Made by a program: the position numbers and the translations under genes. From the NCBI GenBank assembly GCA_963759545.1, contig CAVXAB010000022.1, positions 203,398-267,397 on the forward strand: DNA of 64,000 bases, given 5' to 3'. A model generated the notes under the pieces. It saw only the letters and a list, made by a program, of their open reading frames with translations, had not been told where the DNA came from and did not search any database. Of this stretch, positions 25,958 to 33,862 are shown in pieces; the first letter of the stretch is position 1, and every line of letters starts with the position of its first letter. This DNA comes from Trebonia sp963759545 (GTDB lineage Bacteria > Actinomycetota > Actinomycetes > Streptosporangiales > Streptosporangiaceae).

Positions 25958-27598
25958 GTGAGCTCTCTTTCTGGACACGCTGGCGCCCAGGCCGTCGCGG
26001 TCGCGCAGCAGTACGGCGTGACGACCATGTTCACCCTCTCCGGTGGGCACGTGTTCCCGCTTTACGACGGCGCGGTCAAGGCCGACCCGCCCCTGCGCTT
26101 GGTGGACGTGCGGCACGAGCAGACCGCCGTGTTCGCCGCGGAAGGACTCGCGCGCCTGACCAGAACCCCCGGACTCGCCGTGGTCACGGCCGGCCCTGGC
26201 GTCACGAACAGCGTGAGCGCCGTGACCTCCGCGTGGTTCAACGGCGCCCCGGTCGTCGTGCTTGGCGGCCGGGCACCCGACTACCTGTGGGGCAAGGGCG
26301 CGCTGCAGGAGATGGACCACGTTCCGCTGCTCGCCCCGGTCACCAAGCGCGCGTGGACGGAGCACGCCGTCGCCGGAGTCGCCGCCTCGGTTGATACTGC
26401 CTTCCGCCTGGCGACAACCCCGCACCGCGGCCCGGTGTTCTGCGACTTCCCGCTCGAAGCGATCTACGGCGAGGCGACCGTGGACTTCCCCGACGGTGCC
26501 CTGTTCGCGCCGGAGCAGCCCGGCGCCGAGGACGTGGGCCGGATCGCGGAGCTGCTCGCCACGGCGCACCGCCCCGTTCTCGTGCTCGGCTCGGACGTAT
26601 GGCTGGGCGGCGCGGACGTCGCCGCCCGGCTGTGCGCGGAGACGCTGCACCTGCCGGTGGTCACCAACGGCCAGGGACGCGGCATACTGCCGGGCGGTCA
26701 CTCGCTGCTAGTCACCCGGGCACGCTCGGCCGCGCTCGCCGAGGCGGACCTCGTGATCGTGGCCGGCGTCCCGCTGGACTTCCGCCTGAAGTACGGGGCA
26801 TTCGGCCCCAAGGACGCCCCCGCGGCGGTGGTGCACGTGGCGGACTCCCCCGGCGGCATCGCGACGCACTGCCCGCTGGCGGCCTCCGCGTCCGGCGACC
26901 TGTCCCTGTTCTTCACGGCACTCGCGGACGCGTGCGGCGCACGTCCCGTGGGCGACATGGAGTGGCTGGCCCGGCTGCGGGGGACGGCGCGCGCGGCGGC
27001 GGCCGCGGACGCCCCGTTGCTCGCGAGCGAGGCCGACCCGATCCACCCCATGCGCGTCTACGGCGAACTGCTGCGCGAACTCGACGACGACGCGGTCATC
27101 ATCGGCGACGGCGGCGACTTCGTCTCCTTCGCCGGCCGGGTCGTCGAGCCTGCCTTCCCCGGCCGCTGGCTCGACCCGGGCCCCTACGGCTGCCTGGGCA
27201 CCGGCCTCGGCTACGCCATAGCCGCCCGGATAGCGTACCCAGGCTCCCAGGTCGTCCTGATGCTAGGCGACGGCGCGGCGGGCCTTTCGTTGATGGACGT
27301 AGACACGTTGGTGCGGCACAACCTGCCGGTCGTCATGATCATCGGCAACAACTCAGCCTGGGGCCTCGAGAAGGGCCCGATGCGGGCCGTCTACGGCTAC
27401 GACGTGGCCGCCGATTTGCGGCCAGAAACCCGCTATGACCAAGTAGTGAGCGCTCTGGGAGGCGCGGGCGAACTCGTAACGAAGCCGGGGCAGCTTGCTT
27501 CGGCGCTGCGCCGCGCCTTCGATTCGTCCACCCCGTACCTGATCAATGTGATCACGGACGTCGCGGCCGAATATCCGCGCACGACGACGGGTGTGTAG
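25958..27598 (+). CDS. Thiamine-diphosphate enzyme, acetolactate synthase-like
   Basis: 546 residues with the three-domain ALS/PDC/BFD architecture: Pyr domain (TMFTLSGGHVFPLYDG, catalytic-type Glu in VRHEQTAVFAAEG), central domain (RPVLVLGSDVWLGGADVAAR) and PP domain (LMLGDGAAGLSLMDVDTLVR, GNNSAWGLEK), giving the GDG...NN cofactor motif. The start is GTG 25958. No small regulatory subunit is adjacent, so it is probably not the biosynthetic acetolactate synthase. It resembles the IlvG/IlvX-type paralogues. Neighbouring monocarboxylate transport hints at a 2-oxoacid substrate; that is inference. Confidence 0.88.
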   Translation: MSSLSGHAGAQAVAVAQQYGVTTMFTLSGGHVFPLYDGAVKADPPLRLVDVRHEQTAVFAAEGLARLTRTPGLAVVTAGPGVTNSVSAVTSAWFNGAPVVVLGGRAPDYLWGKGALQEMDHVPLLAPVTKRAWTEHAVAGVAASVDTAFRLATTPHRGPVFCDFPLEAIYGEATVDFPDGALFAPEQPGAEDVGRIAELLATAHRPVLVLGSDVWLGGADVAARLCAETLHLPVVTNGQGRGILPGGHSLLVTRARSAALAEADLVIVAGVPLDFRLKYGAFGPKDAPAAVVHVADSPGGIATHCPLAASASGDLSLFFTALADACGARPVGDMEWLARLRGTARAAAAADAPLLASEADPIHPMRVYGELLRELDDDAVIIGDGGDFVSFAGRVVEPAFPGRWLDPGPYGCLGTGLGYAIAARIAYPGSQVVLMLGDGAAGLSLMDVDTLVRHNLPVVMIIGNNSAWGLEKGPMRAVYGYDVAADLRPETRYDQVVSALGGAGELVTKPGQLASALRRAFDSSTPYLINVITDVAAEYPRTTTGV

Positions 27599-27599
27599 C

Positions 27600-28880
27600 T
27601 CAGGCCGCCGGGATGACCAGGCGGCTCAGGGCGTCGACCACGCTTGGGTCGTACTCGGCGGCGGTGTCCAAGCGGAGCCGCGCGACCGCCTCTGCCGCCC
27701 TTGCGGGGTCGGGCGAGCTGCCCACCAGGTCGTCGTAGGCGTTGGCGGCACGGATGATCCGGCTAGAAAGCGGCGGCGGCTGCGCGCGGTCGATGGGACG
27801 GCACGGGTCTGACTGCCGCCGCACGATGTCGGCCACCGAGTCGAGCACCCGAGCCTGCTGGATGACCTCCGCGCCGTATTCCGCGATGCGCCGCTGCTCC
27901 TCGCGAGCGACGAGGACGGTCGCACCGCCGGGAACCGGGTCGCGCAGCGACAGCTGCCCGATGTCGTGCATCAGCGCGGCGTACTCAAGCTCAAGCAGCG
28001 CCGCCTCAGGCATGCCGAGCTCCCGGCCGATGGCCACCGCCAGGCGGCTCACCCGGGCCGAATGCCCGGTCTCCACGTACCCGCCGATCTCCGTGACCCG
28101 CGCGAGCGCCCGCACTGTCTGCAGGTACGTGGCCCTGATCCCGGCGTACCGGCGCAGCGCCACCTGCGTGACGAGCAGCGGCGCGGCGAACACCGCGACC
28201 GCGGCGAGCCCCATGACCTCGGCGGCGAACGCGATGAGCAGCGCGGAAGCCCCGGTCGCGGCGGCGATCGCGAACTGGATGCGCAGCTCGTCGCCAAGGG
28301 CCACACCGAACCTGGTGCGCAGCGCGTCCGTCCTGATGAGCGCCGTCACGACCGATTCGAGGAACCACGCCACGGCCATCAGCCCGAGCATGACCGGCAG
28401 CTCCGACCACCACCGGCCGCCGATCAGCCCGGCGTTGGCGAGCGGGCGGAACGTGGCGGCCACGCAGGCGACCGCGAGCAGCCGCGCGGACATCATGGTG
28501 AGCCTGGCAGGCCGGCCGACCGCCAGGTGCGGCAGCGCGCCCACGATCATGGCGAGCGCGGTCACGGCGATGACCTGAGCCGCCGTCGGCCGCGCCGGGT
28601 CGTCGCCGATCCGCAGCACCAGCGCGTAGGCCATGGCGCCCGCGGTGGCGATGGGCGCCGCCTCCCTGTCGCCAGGCAGGTTCAGCCTGAGCAGCTCACC
28701 GAAGGCGATCAGCGCGCCGAACGCCAGCGCCGCGTGCACGTCGTGGACGCCGCTCACCGCCGTCTGCGCGACCGACCAGATGATCAGCAGCCCCGCGAAC
28801 GCGACCAGGGGCCACTGGCCGGAGTCCAGGCCGTGCCTGGGCAGCCCGCGCGGCTCGTACCATCGGCCCGCCACGGTCAC
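27600..28880 (-). CDS. Membrane HD-domain protein with degenerate HD-GYP motif
   Basis: 426 residues: five to seven hydrophobic helices in the first half, then an HD domain (GYVETGHSARVSRLAVAIGR, YAALMHDIGQLSL). The metal-binding HD pair is kept, but the second half of HD-GYP is lost: where the sister gene has HHHERIDGRGYP this one reads RRQSDPCRPID. It starts at GTG 28880, overlapping the upstream gene's stop by four bases. It is probably an inactive or altered partner of the intact HD-GYP protein, useful as sensor or dimer subunit. Confidence 0.88.
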   Translation of the reverse strand: MTVAGRWYEPRGLPRHGLDSGQWPLVAFAGLLIIWSVAQTAVSGVHDVHAALAFGALIAFGELLRLNLPGDREAAPIATAGAMAYALVLRIGDDPARPTAAQVIAVTALAMIVGALPHLAVGRPARLTMMSARLLAVACVAATFRPLANAGLIGGRWWSELPVMLGLMAVAWFLESVVTALIRTDALRTRFGVALGDELRIQFAIAAATGASALLIAFAAEVMGLAAVAVFAAPLLVTQVALRRYAGIRATYLQTVRALARVTEIGGYVETGHSARVSRLAVAIGRELGMPEAALLELEYAALMHDIGQLSLRDPVPGGATVLVAREEQRRIAEYGAEVIQQARVLDSVADIVRRQSDPCRPIDRAQPPPLSSRIIRAANAYDDLVGSSPDPARAAEAVARLRLDTAAEYDPSVVDALSRLVIPAA

Positions 28881-30166
28881 AGGCTCTCGATCGTCCGCAG
28901 CGGCTCTTCCGCTGGCACTGGCTCTGGCGCCGTCCAGCCGTCCCGCTCGATCGCGGCTACGAACGCGTCGACGAAAGCGGGGTCGAACTGCTTGCCCGCC
29001 CACTTGCGCAGCTCGGCGATCGCCTCGGGAATCGGCCGTGCGCCCCGGTAGGAGCGGTCGGAGGTCATCGCGTCGAAGGCGTCCGCGACTCCGAGCACCC
29101 GGGCGAACTCGGGTATCTCGTCGCCCGCCAGCCCCATCGGGTATCCCCTGCCGTCGATCCGCTCGTGGTGGTGCATGATCCCGGCGAGGGCCTCGTCGAG
29201 GAAGCCGATCTCCCTGACGATGTCGAGCCCGCGCATCGGGTGGAGCTGGACGGCGGCGTACTCGTCGTCGGTGAGCGAGCCGCGCTTCTGCAGCACCGAT
29301 GTCGGCACGCCGAGCTTGCCCACGTCGTGCAGCATCCCCGCGTAGCGGATCGCCCCCACCCGCTCCGGGCGCATGCCGATCTCCGAGGCGATCATCACCG
29401 CGCCGCGCGACACCCGCTCGCTGTGCCCCCTGGTGTAGAAGTCCTTCGTCTCCACGGCCTGGCACAGTGCGCTGACCGTCGCCTCGTAGGCCCGCTGCTG
29501 CGCGGCGAACTGCGCCACCGCCCAGCGGGCCACGAACACGGGGATCAGCACGAGGACCGGGGTGAACGGCCCGAGCACCGACCAGAGCGCCGCGATCAGC
29601 ACGCCGAACGCGCCGTACCCGAGGTCGGTCAGCCACAGCTTGGAGTCGAGCCCCACCCGCGCCGACGCGCCGCCCGGGTCCTTGGTCAGCCAGAAGACAC
29701 CGTGCAGGAGCATGAAGTTGACGGCCACGTGCACGACGGCCGCCGCGGCGAACGGCCCGATGAGGCCGGGGAAGGAACTCTGCCCAGGCGTGCCCACGTG
29801 CCCGCCGAACGCGATGAAGGCACGGCCGGCGAGATAGGCGCTGAGCGCGTACATGCCGGTGTTGAACAGCCGCTGGACGACGGACGGCCCGCGCCGGATG
29901 CCTAGCAGCGTGCCGCAGCTGACGAGCACCGCGCCGACCGGGCCGCACAGCACCACCGCGGCGAGCGACGCCATGGTGTTGGCGGACCACGCCAGTCCGC
30001 GCGCGTTCAGCAACGTGGCGGAGGACTCACAGGCGACCAGGAGCAGGCCGAGCACCCCGATCTGGCTCCAGTTGAGCCCGGCATACGGCCCCTTGGCGAC
30101 CACGATAACGGCGGCGGCGATAACCGCGCCGATATACAGCCACGCGATGCGCGAGAGCTTATCCAC
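28877..30166 (-). CDS. Membrane HD-GYP domain phosphodiesterase
   Basis: 429 residues from GTG 30166, preceded by GAGGGGGGAG. Several N-terminal transmembrane helices (LYIGAVIAAAVIVVAKGPYA, LFNTGMYALSAYLAGRAFIA) precede a complete HD-GYP domain: KDFYTRGHSERVSRGAVMI, GMLHDVGKLGVP, IMHHHERIDGRGYPMGLAGD, RVLGVADAFDAMTSDRSYRG. Such domains hydrolyse cyclic di-GMP. It is translationally coupled to a degenerate paralogue, and both lie downstream of sigR-rsrA, an arrangement also known in Streptomyces. Confidence 0.92.
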   Translation of the reverse strand: MDKLSRIAWLYIGAVIAAAVIVVAKGPYAGLNWSQIGVLGLLLVACESSATLLNARGLAWSANTMASLAAVVLCGPVGAVLVSCGTLLGIRRGPSVVQRLFNTGMYALSAYLAGRAFIAFGGHVGTPGQSSFPGLIGPFAAAAVVHVAVNFMLLHGVFWLTKDPGGASARVGLDSKLWLTDLGYGAFGVLIAALWSVLGPFTPVLVLIPVFVARWAVAQFAAQQRAYEATVSALCQAVETKDFYTRGHSERVSRGAVMIASEIGMRPERVGAIRYAGMLHDVGKLGVPTSVLQKRGSLTDDEYAAVQLHPMRGLDIVREIGFLDEALAGIMHHHERIDGRGYPMGLAGDEIPEFARVLGVADAFDAMTSDRSYRGARPIPEAIAELRKWAGKQFDPAFVDAFVAAIERDGWTAPEPVPAEEPLRTIESL

Positions 30167-30391
30167 GCTCCCCCCTCGTAGCCACCCGCCGTCGACCCGA
30201 ATCGCACCTATCGCCGTCGCTACCCCCAGGAGACCCCGGATGTCCTCATTGGGACAGTCCTCCCTCGCGCGCAAATGCCAACGACCGCCTACGCTGTACC
30301 GCCGATGTCAGGATAACGTGGCCACGCTGATTAGCGCAGACCTAAAACCTGATCACCGGCGACCGGTAAGCGGCCGTTACGTCCGTGGGGG

Positions 30392-30664
30392 TTATTCAGT
30401 TACTTCGATCTCGGCCTGGACCTGCTTGATACGCACCAGGACCTTGCTGCGCAGCTCGCTCGGCACTGGGTCACACCCGCAGTGCTTGGCGACGAGGCGT
30501 TTCACCGCTTCCTCAAGGCCGTACTCGCGCAGACAGGGCCCGCACTCGTCGAGGTGCTGCCGGATGTGATCGCAGTCGTCTTCCGATACCTCGCCATCGA
30601 GATACCAGTACACCAGGTCGAGTACCTCGTTACACGGCGTCTCATGGGGCTTTCCGCAGCTCAT
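30392..30664 (-). CDS. rsrA: Zinc anti-sigma factor RsrA
   Basis: 90 residues. The redox and zinc residues match Streptomyces RsrA by position: Cys3, His7, Cys11, Cys31, His37, Cys41 and Cys44 (HLDECGPC is the HxxxCxxC core), with further cysteines at 62 and 64. Reduced RsrA holds SigR; thiol oxidation forms a disulfide and frees it. The start overlaps the sigR stop by ATGA, so they are co-translated. Confidence 0.96.
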   Translation of the reverse strand: MSCGKPHETPCNEVLDLVYWYLDGEVSEDDCDHIRQHLDECGPCLREYGLEEAVKRLVAKHCGCDPVPSELRSKVLVRIKQVQAEIEVTE

Positions 30665-31269
30665 TGCCCACCCTCCTCGGCATTCGCCCGGACCAGGCCC
30701 TGCTCGGCGGCGTAGTCCTGGAGCAGCTCCCGAAGCTGGCGGCGGCCGCGGTGGAGCCGCGACATCACGGTACCTATCGGAGTCCCCATAATGTCGGCGA
30801 TTTCCTTATATGCGAACCCCTCCACGTCGGCGAGGTAGACCGCGATCCTGAACTCTTCAGGCAGCGACTGCAGCGCCGTCTTGATGTCGGAATCGGGCAG
30901 TCTTTCCAGTGCCTCGGCCTCGGCCGACTTGAGCCCGCCGGAACTGTGCGACGCCGCGCGGGCGAGCTGCCAGTCCTCGACCTCGTCGGCGCCCGACCTC
31001 TGCGGTTCACGCTGCCGCTTGCGGTAGGTGTTGATGAAGGTATTGGTAAGGATCCTGAAGAGCCAGGCCTTCAGGTTCGTCCCCTGCTGGAACTGGTGGA
31101 AGGACGCGTACGCCTTGGCGAACGTCTCCTGCACAAGGTCCTCAGCGTCCGCCGGGTTCCGCGTCATCCGAAGGGCGGCCGAGTACAGCTGGTCCAGGTA
31201 TGGCATGACATCCGACTCAAAGCGCTCACCGCGCTCGGCAAGTGTCTCAGGCACGGGCGTCTCTGGCAC
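30661..31269 (-). CDS. sigR: ECF sigma factor SigR/SigH (thiol-oxidative stress)
   Basis: 202 residues from GTG 31269, preceded by GAGAGGGGGTGGG. Region 2 (LYSAALRMTRNPADAEDLVQ, ETFAKAYASFHQFQQGTNLK, RILTNTFINTYRKRQREPQ) and region 4 (LPEEFRIAVYLADVEGFAYK, MGTPIGTVMSRLHRGRRQL) match SigR/SigH closely. The frame stays open upstream to ATG 31368, which would add 33 residues; a SigR-type promoter lies exactly ahead of that ATG. This mirrors the longer SigR' form of S. coelicolor. RsrA follows with an ATGA overlap. Confidence 0.96.
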   Translation of the reverse strand: MPETPVPETLAERGERFESDVMPYLDQLYSAALRMTRNPADAEDLVQETFAKAYASFHQFQQGTNLKAWLFRILTNTFINTYRKRQREPQRSGADEVEDWQLARAASHSSGGLKSAEAEALERLPDSDIKTALQSLPEEFRIAVYLADVEGFAYKEIADIMGTPIGTVMSRLHRGRRQLRELLQDYAAEQGLVRANAEEGGQ

Positions 31270-31376
31270 GTGACCCACCCCCTCTCGGTAACCGTAAGAG
31301 GATACCTTCCCCTGCCGGCGGGAGGAGGGCCGGCGTCGCGGGGCGAGTGTCGCTGAGGCTGTAGCCATGTCGCGTT

Positions 31377-31403
31377 CAACACAGGACCACGCCGCTCAAT
31401 TCC
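31377..31403 (-). promoter_or_regulatory. SigR-type autoregulatory promoter
   Basis: On the minus strand GGAAT (31403-31399), then exactly 18 bases, then GTTG (31380-31377), fitting the known SigR consensus GGAAT-N18-GTT. Transcription would begin close to ATG 31368, giving a leaderless or nearly leaderless long form of SigR. Confidence 0.8.
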
Positions 31404-31518
31404 GGTTCCGCTTCTGCTCGCGTCAAAGTTCTGTGGATGGAACCGCCGGACCGGGGAAGGGTAACAAGTGTGGGGCGCAGCGGATGAGGCGCCCGGCCAG
31501 GAGTAACCCCGTGCAGCC

Positions 31519-31606
31519 GCTATCCCCCGGGGGGGCGACCCCCCGTACCCCCCGAGGGCATGTCCGATTGAAGGACGAGGGTAACGGACATGCCAGCGCA
31601 GGGGCC
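31519..31606. repeat. G-rich hairpin repeat element at the 5' end of the methyltransferase
   Basis: C/G module CCCCCGGGGGGGCGACC, CCCCCGTACCCCCCG, then a hairpin with arms GGCATGTCCGATT and AACGGACATGCC around GAAGGACGAGGGT. The loop nearly repeats that at 4255-4267 while the stem differs. The element covers the likely start region of the methyltransferase. Confidence 0.8.
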
Positions 31607-32527
31607 AAGCGGGACCGCGGTCCCGCCGACGGCTATCCACGCTTTTACGCGGCCGTCGCCCTTGCTCAGCTCACCAGCTGGCTGCCGGGCGACAGAAGGT
31701 TCCTCATCGACATATCCGGCCCCGGCGCGCGGACCGCGGAGGTGGCCGCCCGCGCCGGGCACAGCGTGCTGCGCGTCCTCGACCCGGAGATGCCGGTCCC
31801 GCCGCCCGTGGCGTCCTATGCGGCAAGCGGCCGGCTGTCCACCGTGACCGCCGACGGTACGGGCCTTGAGTTCCTCCCGGACGGCTGCGCCGACGGCGTG
31901 ATCGCCGAAGAGCGCACGCTCTCGCTGCGGCTCGGCGCGGAAGACCTTGTCACCGAGATCGCGCGCGTGCTCAGGCCGGGCGGGCAGCTGCTGGCCTGCG
32001 TGGACTCGCTGACCTTCGGCATGTCGCTGCTCGCCGAGCAGCACCGGTGGCCGCACCTGGTCGACGTGCCAAACGCCGACGTGGTGCTCATCCCCTGGCC
32101 GGACGGCACCATCACCCGCTGCTACGGTGCCGAGCAGCTCCGTGAGCTGTTCACTGGCAGCGGCCTCGAGGTGAGCTGGATCAGGCCGCGCACCGTGCTC
32201 TCGCCGCAGACGGTCGGCTACCTGCTGGCCAGGGACCCGTCAAGTTTCGGCGAGCTGGTCAGCGCGGAGCTCCACGCCCGTTCCGATGACTCGGTAGGCG
32301 CGCAGCTGATCGCGGCCTGTATTAAGTCCGGGGGGGCTGTGTTACCTGCGGGGGGACGACCCCCCTGCACCCCCCGATCATGGGGGGCTTTGCCCCCCCA
32401 TGTCCCCCCGCGGGAGGACGCCGCAAGAACCGCGGCGCCCCCCGCGCGGTGGCTGAGGTTAAAGCCTTGTGGTTGGTGTTGGAAGGCACTGCCAAGACCG
32501 CAGTGCCTGCCCCCGCGCGCCGGCTGA
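31568..32527 (+). CDS. Class I SAM-dependent methyltransferase, ends altered by repeats
   Basis: Core of about 240 residues with SAM motifs (RRFLIDISGPGARTAEVAAR, LRVLDPEMPV, GVIAEERTLSL, EIARVLRPGGQLLACVDSL). The start is uncertain: TTG 31568 lies within a hairpin repeat, and an alternative ATG is at 31484. The C-terminus appears natural up to about AQLIAACIKS (near 32328); the last 65 or so residues read through a G-rich repeat and overlap the convergent DksA-like gene. The methyl acceptor is unknown. It lies divergent from sigR. Confidence 0.72.
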   Translation: MKDEGNGHASAGAKRDRGPADGYPRFYAAVALAQLTSWLPGDRRFLIDISGPGARTAEVAARAGHSVLRVLDPEMPVPPPVASYAASGRLSTVTADGTGLEFLPDGCADGVIAEERTLSLRLGAEDLVTEIARVLRPGGQLLACVDSLTFGMSLLAEQHRWPHLVDVPNADVVLIPWPDGTITRCYGAEQLRELFTGSGLEVSWIRPRTVLSPQTVGYLLARDPSSFGELVSAELHARSDDSVGAQLIAACIKSGGAVLPAGGRPPCTPRSWGALPPHVPPREDAARTAAPPARWLRLKPCGWCWKALPRPQCLPPRAG

Positions 32528-32552
32528 GGTTAATGCCCTGTGGTTGCTGTGG
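32325..32552. repeat. G-rich repeats and a 42-base direct repeat pair
   Basis: GGGGGGACGACCCCCC and ATGGGGGGCTTTGCCCCCCC hairpins (about 32350-32402) are followed by two direct copies at 32441-32482 and 32511-32552, each containing GGCTGAGGTTAA and CTGTGGTTG-like words. The block separates the conserved cores of two convergent genes and is translated as aberrant tails in both. Confidence 0.8.
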
Positions 32553-32914
32553 CATGGGGGCTGCCGCCCCCATAACCGCCTTCGGCGGTCGCGTTTGGCC
32601 TGGCAGGGGACGCAGCGGGCGGTGGCGGGGCGCGCCTCGAGTCGCGGCTCAGGTACCGGGCCCGCGCAGTCGACGCAGCGGCCGTAGCTGCCGTCGTCGA
32701 TCCTGGCGAGCGCCGCGATGACCTCGGCGCGCTGCGCCACGGTCGTCTCCATCGCCGCGGCATTCCTGTCCGCCTCTGTCAGGTTCGCGCCAGCGTCGCC
32801 CGGCTCCGCGCCACCGCCCCTGACAAGGTGGTGTTCACCCGTCAGTATCGAAACCGTCCGGTCCAGGTCGGCGCGCATTTCCTCTAGGCGCTTACGGGCA
32901 ACGCTGATCTCCAT
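32459..32914 (-). CDS. DksA/TraR-type zinc-finger protein with repeat-derived tail
   Basis: 151 residues. A helical N-terminus (EISVARKRLEEMRADLDRTV) precedes the C4 zinc finger typical of TraR/DksA (YGRCVDCAGPVPEPRLEARP, ARCVPCQAKRDRR). Normal relatives end just after the finger at about 115 residues; here the last 37 come from the repeat block and overlap the convergent methyltransferase by 69 bases. DksA-like proteins bind the RNA polymerase secondary channel. The RNA polymerase role is inferred from family only. Confidence 0.82.
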   Translation of the reverse strand: MEISVARKRLEEMRADLDRTVSILTGEHHLVRGGGAEPGDAGANLTEADRNAAAMETTVAQRAEVIAALARIDDGSYGRCVDCAGPVPEPRLEARPATARCVPCQAKRDRRRRLWGRQPPCHSNHRALTSAGARGQALRSWQCLPTPTTRL

Positions 32915-32940
32915 CGGCGGTCCTCAGTGGTGAAGGGAGG

Positions 32941-33672
32941 TCAAGAAGGGGACGAACCTGGCGGCTCCACGTCACCGAGGGGTTCGATCAAGGACGGTCC
33001 GTTGTTCCGCACGGAGTTCACGGACGTCGAGACGGGGTGCGACGCCAGGCCGCCCGCCCCCGAGAAGGTCGCGGGACGCATGACCTCGCGCATCAGCTCT
33101 TTGTCGTTGTTGGCCGGGTTGAGCCAGTCCGCCCAGCTCTCCGGCGCGATGACCATCGGCGTCCGGTCATGAATCCGGCCGATCTCATCGGTGGCCTGCG
33201 TCGTGATGATCGACCCTGACCAGTACCAGGCGTCCTCGTGGTCCTCAGGGACCAGCGAGTTCCGCCACAGCTCGTAAATCCCGGCGAAGGCGAGGATGCC
33301 GCCGTCCGTCCGGTAGATGTAGAAAGGCTTCTTCGCCTTCCCCTCCGTGATCCACTCGTAGTAGCCGTCCGCGGGAATCAGGCAGCGGCGCTTCGCGAAC
33401 GCGGCGCGGAACGCGGGCTTGACCGCCACCGTCTCAGATCGCGCGTTGATCATGCGGGCGCCGCCCGAAGTGTCCTTCGCCCAACTTGGCACCAGGCCCC
33501 ACTTGACGAGCCTTAGCTCTCTATCTTCCTTGTGCTCAAGGACCGTATAGATGCGCTTTGTCGGCGCGACGTTGTAATCCGGTTCCCGGTCGGCGCCCAC
33601 GGCGTCACGCGTAGCGGCGAATTCCTCAAGGAGCTCAAGCCGCTTTCTGGCTGAGACGAACCGACCGCACAT
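32941..33672 (-). CDS. SRAP-family protein (YedK/HMCES-like)
   Basis: 243 residues. Catalytic Cys2 is at the N-terminus (MCGRFVSARKRLELL), with the conserved NVAPTKRIYTVL, WGLVPSWAKD, MINARSETV, CLIPADGYYEWI and IHDRTPMVI blocks. SRAP proteins form a thiazolidine crosslink to abasic sites in single-stranded DNA and protect them. The C-terminus is longer and Pro-rich compared with relatives. An SRAP gene also sits close to aroA and rsgA in M. tuberculosis (Rv3226c as I recall). Confidence 0.95.
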   Translation of the reverse strand: MCGRFVSARKRLELLEEFAATRDAVGADREPDYNVAPTKRIYTVLEHKEDRELRLVKWGLVPSWAKDTSGGARMINARSETVAVKPAFRAAFAKRRCLIPADGYYEWITEGKAKKPFYIYRTDGGILAFAGIYELWRNSLVPEDHEDAWYWSGSIITTQATDEIGRIHDRTPMVIAPESWADWLNPANNDKELMREVMRPATFSGAGGLASHPVSTSVNSVRNNGPSLIEPLGDVEPPGSSPS

Positions 33673-33862
33673 GCGCCCTTCCCCTTATGGCCCGGTACAC
33701 GCCGGATTGACGTTACTTAACCGCAAAACGACACCGGCAAACGCGCCGCCCGGTCTGGCGTGCACCCTTTGACCCTGTCCATGGCCTGAAGCCATCTCAG
33801 ACCTGCTCATCGCCGATGAAAGGATTCATCGGTTCCCCGCGTCAGCCGATACCCTCAAGGTT

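Noticed and set aside
32341..32410. G-rich runs as a CRISPR-like or quadruplex array
   Set aside because: No regular repeat-spacer spacing; runs pair with adjacent C-runs as hairpins and fit the dispersed repeat family.
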